The position numbers and the translations under genes are program-made. The notes under the pieces were generated by a model, which saw only the letters and a program-made list of their open reading frames with translations, had not been told where the DNA came from and did not search any database. Shown piece after piece: positions 57,640 through 64,000 of a DNA stretch of 64,000 bases (within the stretch, counting starts at the first letter, position 1; every line of letters begins with the position of its first letter). Source of the stretch: Castor canadensis (taxonomy: Eukaryota; Chordata; Mammalia; Rodentia; Castoridae). The DNA lies in assembly GCF_047511655.1 (NCBI RefSeq), contig NC_133390.1, positions 128,517,583 to 128,581,582 of the forward strand, written 5' to 3'.

Positions 57640-57950
57640 ACAAATGCACATATTATGAACTAAATTGTACACCTCAGAATTCATATGTTCAAGCACTGAC
57701 TGTAGTTAGAGCTGTATTTAGCTTTACAGAGGTAATTAAGGTTAAAGGATATCATAAATGGTGTCCTTATAAGAAGTGGAAGACAACAAGAAAGAAAGGC
57801 CAGGATGCAATGAGAAGAGACAAGAGAAGCTTTAGGAGAAACCAAATCACCACAAACTTGATATTGGGATATTAAAATAAATTTCTGTGTCTTAAACCAC
57901 TGAGTCCATAGTATTTTGCTATGGTACTCCTTAGCAAACTAATATAGTAC
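57640..57950 (+). mobile_element. MLT1-type LTR remnant
   Basis: In order: 'cagaattcatatgttcaagc', 'gaggtaattaaggttaaagg', 'aatggtgtccttataagaag', 'aataaatttctgtgtcttaa' with 'accactgagtcca', and 'tagcaaactaatata' at the 3' end. This is a solitary MaLR LTR on the plus strand with no coding capacity. Confidence 0.75.
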
Positions 57951-58645
57951 TCTAAACTTTTCTGGGAGAGATTTTTGTGACTCTCTTATTTAGAGTCTGT
58001 TTTAATCCAAATGCAATTTCCCAATTATTTCTGACCTTTATAAAGGTCCAAGTTTAAATAATTTGTCAAATATATTATAATTATTTTTTGCTGGTCATGT
58101 ACTGGGCTTCCAAAAGTGAAACTATATTTAGTGCTTTTCTGTTTCTGTCTCTGGGCTTCATGCTTACAGGATTCAGAAGTCCAGAAGACATGGTCTATCT
58201 CCGTAAGCATTGCTTCCTGTAAGCTGATTTGCATTAAATGACATGGATCTTCTCACTCACAGATGAGCATACTGGACATATCCATCGAATGGATGACTGT
58301 TGTAAGGTCTGAGAACAACAGAGATGGGAAATGTTGGCTTACTTGAATGACCAATAGGACAAATTGTTCCTAAATGTTTACTGAACTTTTACTTCCCATT
58401 TTCAAAAGAATAGAACTCAAAGTGTTCAGCATTGCTTCGTGCTTGTCCCTAATCTTTCCTGCTGTGCCTCTTCTTTGTTGCTCTTTGCTGCATCCTGGAT
58501 ACACTCTCTACCTCTTCTTTTACCTGCTTCCTCACCAAGTAGACTCTGGTGACAGAGTGCCATCTCTGTATGTGATCTGACTCTGAGTGAGGATAATTAT
58601 GGTTCATCTTTCGCAAACATAAATCACCTAGCCTTGTTTAAGGCA
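57951..58645. other. unique DNA, nothing recognised
   Basis: No gene or clear repeat. Confidence 0.5.
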
Positions 58646-58980
58646 TGCACTAAATATGCATTAAATGTCAAGTGTGTCTAGAAAGTGCTTCCTTACCTTC
58701 AAGGAACAATTCAAGCTTTCCACCTTCTTACTCAGGGCTGTCTTCCTCTGGACTTTTAGAGCTTTTACATAAATCTCTTATTTCACACCTCGTATTGTAA
58801 TGATTTGTTTAATCATTGTTTCCTTCCCTTCTTAAACCATGAGAATCCTATATTCTGGTGGGTTAAGAAGTCTATAAAATCAACTATTTGTAATTTATTA
58901 TAATTGGAGCTTGTTCTAAATGTACTTGATAAGTAGTAGGCATTCAAAGATTGTTGGTGATTAAGTACTTGAGATGAATT
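58646..58980 (+). mobile_element. possible L2 3'-end remnant
   Basis: 'ttccttaccttcaaggaaca' with 'attcaagctttcc', 'taaaccatgagaatcc' and the terminal 'gtagtaggcattcaaagatt' resemble the LINE-2 3' end. It is diverged, so the call is tentative. Confidence 0.4.
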
Positions 58981-59585
58981 GCTCTTTGGTTGGAATTATG
59001 GCATATAGGAAAACAAGACAGCAAAACAGAGTTGAATTATAGAACAGGGGAGGGAGACAAGTTCATAGTATTCAACTGCTTGGCTAGCTGGGAACTGGTG
59101 ATTATAAAATAATATATGTGGTCTGAACTGATGAAAACTGGGCAGGTAAATGATTTTGGGAGACTAGCATTGCTGAGAACTGGAAGAAGGCTGTTTGTCA
59201 CTTGGTTCTGTTTACAAGTAACTATTAATATCTGACCCTCACTTCTGTAGAACCCAATATCTCTGAAATGCCCATTCTCTATAAACTGCAAAAATATTTT
59301 CTCAGATGAAATCCCTGACTTTTTCTCAATCTATGCAGGTGAATGTGCAATTACTTTTGGTACAGAGAATATACTTTGCAGATACAATTTTGAAAAAAAT
59401 TCCAAAGCATCATTACTGCACATGTAGAAAAAAACTTTATTTTGCAGTTTTTCACTGCAAAATATCTTAAAAATTCCTTGGTTTATATAAGGCTTGATAT
59501 GTGCCAGGGGATTTTTTCCTTCATGAAAGTGATGGCTCAGCTTTCTATTCACAGAGAGTTTGATTTAAATATCGTTATTAGGAAG
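58981..59585. other. unique DNA, nothing recognised
   Basis: No gene or clear repeat. Confidence 0.5.
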
Positions 59586-59830
59586 CTGAATTAGTTCAGG
59601 AGATTGTGAGGCTCACAGCTGATCTTCTACTCAGATCTCCAAGGACAAGGCAAGGCTATTTCAGCTCATGCTTGAGGGTGCAGCACGTTCTTCTTATGAT
59701 CTGATCTGTGCAATTAGGACATACCTAGTCAGTCCCCACAACTGTGCAAGCAAGTTCTGTGCAATAAATTTCTTAATGTCTATCTTCTGTTGTTTCTATT
59801 TCTCTGATGGAAGCTTGGCTGATACAATGA
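59586..59830 (+). mobile_element. ancient LTR-like repeat
   Basis: 'gtcagtccccacaactgtgc', 'aagcaagttctgtgcaataa' with 'atttcttaatg', then 'tgttgtttctatttctctga' and 'cttggctgatac', match the end of the LTR-type repeat whose reverse complement appears at 37089. Confidence 0.45.
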
Positions 59831-60955
59831 TTAAAGTGACTTCTCAAATTATGAATGCCATATCTTATATTTATATTGAGGTATATAGTTTACAAACTGC
59901 TGTCACATATATTACCTTTGCTAAATCTTAAGGCTGTGGATAGGCAAGTCAATCCATCATCATTTTACCACCAGACATCCTTACCATTACCAGGTACCAC
60001 CATCACGACCATCACGGTTGCCATTCCAGAGCTGAACACAATGATAATGCCCCCTACCTGAGGCAGATGTGGAACCCAAATCAGTTATTTTATCCCCACA
60101 TTTTGTGTTTGGCCTCAGCATTGACCTGCATAAACCTTTACCACCATACTCTCTTAATGGCTTCTAAGCATTGTCTCCCTCCCACTATGTTTTCTTACCA
60201 CACACCTTTCTAGCCACTCTACCCATGATAAATTCTAAAACCTCTATTTTAAACATACATTTAAAATCTTTAGCCATGAACTCTGCCTGTGGGTTTTCTT
60301 TATTAAAGTTCTGGTCAGTTTGAAGTTCTAATTTAGGTGGTAAATAGCTCATGTCTCTGGTTAAATGTGTCCTGTGTTAATTCTTTATTAAGCAAGTTTT
60401 TATTTAGTAATATCAAAATTCATTTGTACTCAATAGATGCCAGTCTAGCCACTGAGATTTCAATGCTGCTGCCCTTTGTATCTAACACAACGCTTAATCC
60501 TCTTGAATGATTAAGATGGTACCATGTGAGATACTTCTAAGTGATTCTATGTATGTCTGTACTTGTGCTTGTGTGGATTTGTGTAACATAGCAAATCAAC
60601 TCGTATTTGAATCTAATGCCTTGAAAATTCTTGCCAAATCACAGAAGCAAAATCTGAGGCTTGAAATCTTGACATTTATTTTAAAGATATAAAGGGAATT
60701 AACAGCCAACAAAGGCAGGTGGTACAATATTGATGAGACAACATGATTCACTGGCCATTTATTGAGTAGATAAGAGACTGAGCTGTCTGAACAACCCCAA
60801 CTCTAGGTACCATTATAAGTCAGGTAAGGATGATTTGACATATACTGTGGAAGAGTTAAAAAGTTTGCTGTATGCATAATCTCTACTTTTTGACAGTTAT
60901 GTGATTCAATTAAATTATTAGCAATAAGCAAAAGAAAAATAACCCAGTAAAGCTG
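59831..60955. other. unique DNA, nothing recognised
   Basis: No gene or clear repeat. Reading frames are short. Confidence 0.5.
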
Positions 60956-60959
60956 TTGA

Positions 60960-61720
60960 AAGACTCAAGGAGATGCATATAAAAAAGATGTGTAAGTATC
61001 TAGTGACCATGTGGAAAACTGCTGATCATCAGAAGTCATTCAAACCATGCAGATAAAAACCCCAAGGAGACACTAGCTCATGTCTGCCAGAGTGGCCAGA
61101 ATTAAAAACAACTGACATCCTAAGTGTTGTTAGAGACACAGTCACACAATCATTCACAGGATGTAAACCTGGTAGAAAAACTTGGGAGAAGCTTTGGCTG
61201 TTTCATATTGACTCAGCAATGTCACCCTGAGATATTTACCCAAGGGAAATGAAAATGGGTCTAAGAAACTCGTATGAGACTCTGTAGCAACTTGATTTAT
61301 AAAAGCTATAAACAGTCAAATGCCTATCAATGGCTGAACTGAGAGTCACTTCTGGTGTATTTATTCAGTGGAGTACTATTCAGCAATGAAAAGGGGGTAG
61401 ATTACTAAAACATGGGACAGAATGGACAAATTTCACACATTATACTGAAGAATATATACTATGTGATCTCATTTATATGACATTGTATGGCAGGTGAAGC
61501 TGCCTGTTGCCAGAGATAAGGAGTTACATTCAGAAGGAGCATGGCAACATTTAGAGACAGCAGAATGTTCCATATCTTGATTATGGGGAGGTTATTGTAG
61601 CAGGGTGTGTTAAATTGCCAAAGGTTATCAAATTAAATGCTTAAAATATGTCCACTTTATTACATGTCAACTGTATACTTCATTAAAAAAGAGTACAGAA
61701 AATATAAAAATAAAAATACT
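60960..61720 (+). mobile_element. ancient L1M-type 3' end (plus strand)
   Basis: ORF2 C-terminal debris ('agctcatgtctgccagagtg', 'tggagtactattcagcaatg') is followed by the 3' UTR: 'gaatgttccatatcttgatt' then 'atggggaggttattg', 'atgcttaaaatatgtccact', 'actgtatacttcattaaaaa'. It is strongly diverged and older than the rodent L1 copies. The 3' tail ends close to the left end of copy 4. Confidence 0.75.
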
Positions 61721-61882
61721 ATAATGAACATCTTTATATTTTAAGGCAATTTTTTTCCTTTTCTTAGGATAATTTCCTGCAGTTTTGCTTGTATTCCTGA
61801 AAACTTATGGAATTGTGATAATTTGCTTGATATAAAAAAGAATATATGGAACTTAATACCTCAATGACAGGATTTTATTCTG

Positions 61883-64000
61883 GTTTATTTTTTCATTTAC
61901 TCATATGTGCATACATTGTTTGGGCCATTTCTCCCCCCTGCCTCCTACCCCCTCCCTATCCTCCCCACCCCCTTCACTTCCAAACAGACCTTTTATGCCC
62001 TTTTCTCCAATTTTGTTGAAGAGAAGACATAAGCAATAATAAGAAAGATATAGCATTTTTACTAATTTGAGATAAGGATAGATATACAAAGAGATTCCTA
62101 TCATTGCCTCCATTAACATGTGTATTACAACCTGAATTGATTCATCTTTACCAGGCCTCTTCACTACTTCTCCATCACCTTCCCATAGTGACCTCTGTCA
62201 GTTTAAGGTTACAATATTAGCTCCTTTACGGTGGGGACATCAAACACTTTCAAGTTTTGGGTTTCCTACCTTTCCCTATTCCTCCTGTATGTGCTCTCTC
62301 CTTAGTGTGTGACCCGGGTCCAATGATATTACTGCATTTGTTTTAGATCTAAAATCCACATATGAAGGAGAACATATGATTTTTGGCCTTCTGAACCTGG
62401 CTGATGTCACTTAAGATGATGTTCTCCAGTTCAATCCATTTACTTGTGAATGATAAGATTTAATTCTTCATGGCTGAGTAAAATTCCATTCATCACATTT
62501 TCTTAATCCATTCATCAGTTGTGGAGCATCTTGGCTGTTTCCATAACTAGACTATTGTGAACAGTGCTGCAATAAACATGGGTATGCAGGTGCTTATGGA
62601 ATGACCTGAGTACATTTCTTTGGGTATATCCCTAGGAGTGGGATTGCTGGATCATATGGCAGATCTATGTTTAGTTTTTTAAGAAGCCTCCATATTATTT
62701 TCCAGAGTGGTTGCATCAGCTTGCATTCCCACCAGCAGTGTACGAGGGTTCCTTTTTCCCCACATCCTCACCAACACATGTTGTTGGTGGTGTTTTTGAT
62801 GATGGCTATTCTAACAGGGGTGAGGTGGAATCTTAGTGTGGTTTTGATTTACATTTCCTTATAGCCAGAGATGGTGAGCATTTTTTTCATGTGCTTTTTT
62901 GCCATTTGGATTTCTTCCTTTGAAACAGTTCTGTTTAGTTCAGTTGCACATTTCTTTATTGGTTCATTGATTTTTGGAGAGTTTAGTTTTTTAAGTTCCC
63001 TGTATATTCTGTTTATCAATCTTTTGTCTGATGTATAGCTGGCAAATATTTTCTCCCACTCTGTGGGTGGTCTCTTCAGTTTAGAGACCATTTATTTTGT
63101 TGTGCAGAAGCTTTTGAATTTAATGTAGTCTCATTTGTCCATCCTTTTTCTTAGTTGCTGAGCTTCTAGGGTTCTATTGAGGAAGTCCTTGCCTATACTA
63201 TAGCTTCCAGAGTATTCCCTGCTCTTTTCTGTACTAGCTTCAGAGTTTCAGGTCTTTTTTTAATGTCCTTGATCTATTTTGACTTGATACTAGTACAGAG
63301 TGATAGTCATGGGTCTAGTTTCAGTTTTCTGTAGGCAGATAACCACTTTTCCCAGCAACATTTGTTGAAGAGGCTATCTATTTTCCTTCGTATGTTTTTG
63401 GTGCCTTTATCAAAAATAAGGTGAGCATAGCTGTGTGGATTCATATCTGGGTCCTCTATTCTGTTCCACTTGTCTTCATGTCCACTTTTATGCCAGTACC
63501 ATGCTGTTTTTATTGCTATTGCTTTGTAATGTAGTTTGAAGTTGGATATTGTGATACCTCCAGCATATCTCTTTTTGCTGAGCATTGCCTAAGCTATTTG
63601 TAGTCTTTTGTGTTTCCAAATGAACTTTAGGGGAGATTTTTTCAATCTCTGTGATGAGTGTCATAAGATTTTGATGGAAATTGCATTAAACATGTAGATT
63701 TCTTTTGGTGGTATACCATTTTTACTATGGTGATTCTACCAATCTATGCACATGGGATCTTTCCATCTTCTATAGTCTTCCTTGATCTCTTTCTTCAGGG
63801 GTTTGTAGTTCTCCTTGTACAGGTCATTCACATCCTTTGTTACGTTTACTCCTTGGTATTTGATTTGTTCTGAGGCTATTGTAAATGGAATTGTTTTCCT
63901 ATATTCTTTCTCAATTTGTTCATTGTTGGTATATAGAAAGGCTACTGATTTTTGTAAGTTGATTTTGTATCCTGTCCACATTGCTGAAGCTGTTTATGGT
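61883..64000 (-). mobile_element. L1 copy 4 (minus), cut by window edge
   Basis: The 3' end is at the left ('catttactcatatgtgcata'), followed by the C-rich complement of the G tract (61930-61980). ORF2 is read backwards from about 62370 to the window edge. ORF2 pieces are open at 62849-63091, 63307-63585 and 63736-63981, covering the C-terminal third and thumb up to the region just after F-A-D-D. Stops and indels separate them. The rest of the element lies outside the window, so completeness is unknown. Confidence 0.92.

Noticed and set aside
1..64000. CRISPR array, operon, phage or bacterial mobile island
   Set aside because: No spaced direct-repeat array and no bacterial gene organisation. 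SINE and LINE content shows mammalian nuclear DNA.

Overview
This window is nuclear DNA from a placental mammal, almost certainly a rodent. Evidence: 7SL-derived B1-like SINEs, composite SINEs joining a B1-like unit to a tRNA/ID-like unit, rodent-type LINE-1 elements, and a background of ancient mammalian repeats (MIR, L2, MLT1, MER5A-like, ancient L1). The composite SINE and the L1 type remind me of Castorimorpha (beaver and relatives), but that is an inference from memory. I found no exon of a host protein-coding gene, no RNA gene and no convincing host promoter. The window reads as intergenic or deep intronic DNA, shaped mainly by retrotransposition.

Layout. 1-11.5 kb: mostly unique DNA with scattered SINEs (4961, 5999, 7009, 9030), MIR fragments and a short tandem duplication (8720). 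11.5-18.2 kb: ancient L1 fragments on the minus strand, broken up by SINEs, a MER5A-like element and an MLT1-like LTR. 18.2-26.3 kb: an older, apparently inverted L1 interrupted by a nearly full-length younger L1 on the plus strand (copy 1, 18966-26138) flanked by 13-bp target-site duplications. 26.3-40.5 kb: LTR remnants, an old minus-strand L1 (30255-32460), two SINEs and unique DNA, including stretches at 38.3-38.6 and 39.2-39.6 kb that look like candidate conserved non-coding DNA. 40487-45152: copy 2, a minus-strand L1 with a perfect 14-bp target-site duplication, an open ORF1 and an ORF2 that lost its reverse-transcriptase core. 45.2-49 kb: unique DNA, a CCTT tract, SINEs and L2/MIR remains. 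49004-54987: copy 3, another minus-strand L1 with a different 1-kb deletion. 55-61.9 kb: unique DNA with MLT1, L2, LTR and ancient L1 remnants. 61883 to the window end: copy 4, a minus-strand L1 that runs off the edge.

How the parts work. The L1s encode (or encoded) ORF1p, a coiled-coil RNA chaperone, and ORF2p, an endonuclease plus reverse transcriptase. This machinery copies L1 itself and mobilises SINEs in trans, which fits the target-site duplications around both classes. Copy 1 has one ORF1 frameshift and five in-frame stops in ORF2, so it is dead as an autonomous element. Copy 2 could at most supply ORF1p. The most interesting signals are the open antisense frames in the L1 5' UTR, which recall primate ORF0; the two exactly in-frame ORF2 deletions in copy 2; the endonuclease His45-to-Tyr change shared by copies 1 and 2; and the repeat-built 5' UTR. 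I saw no clearly new biological system.
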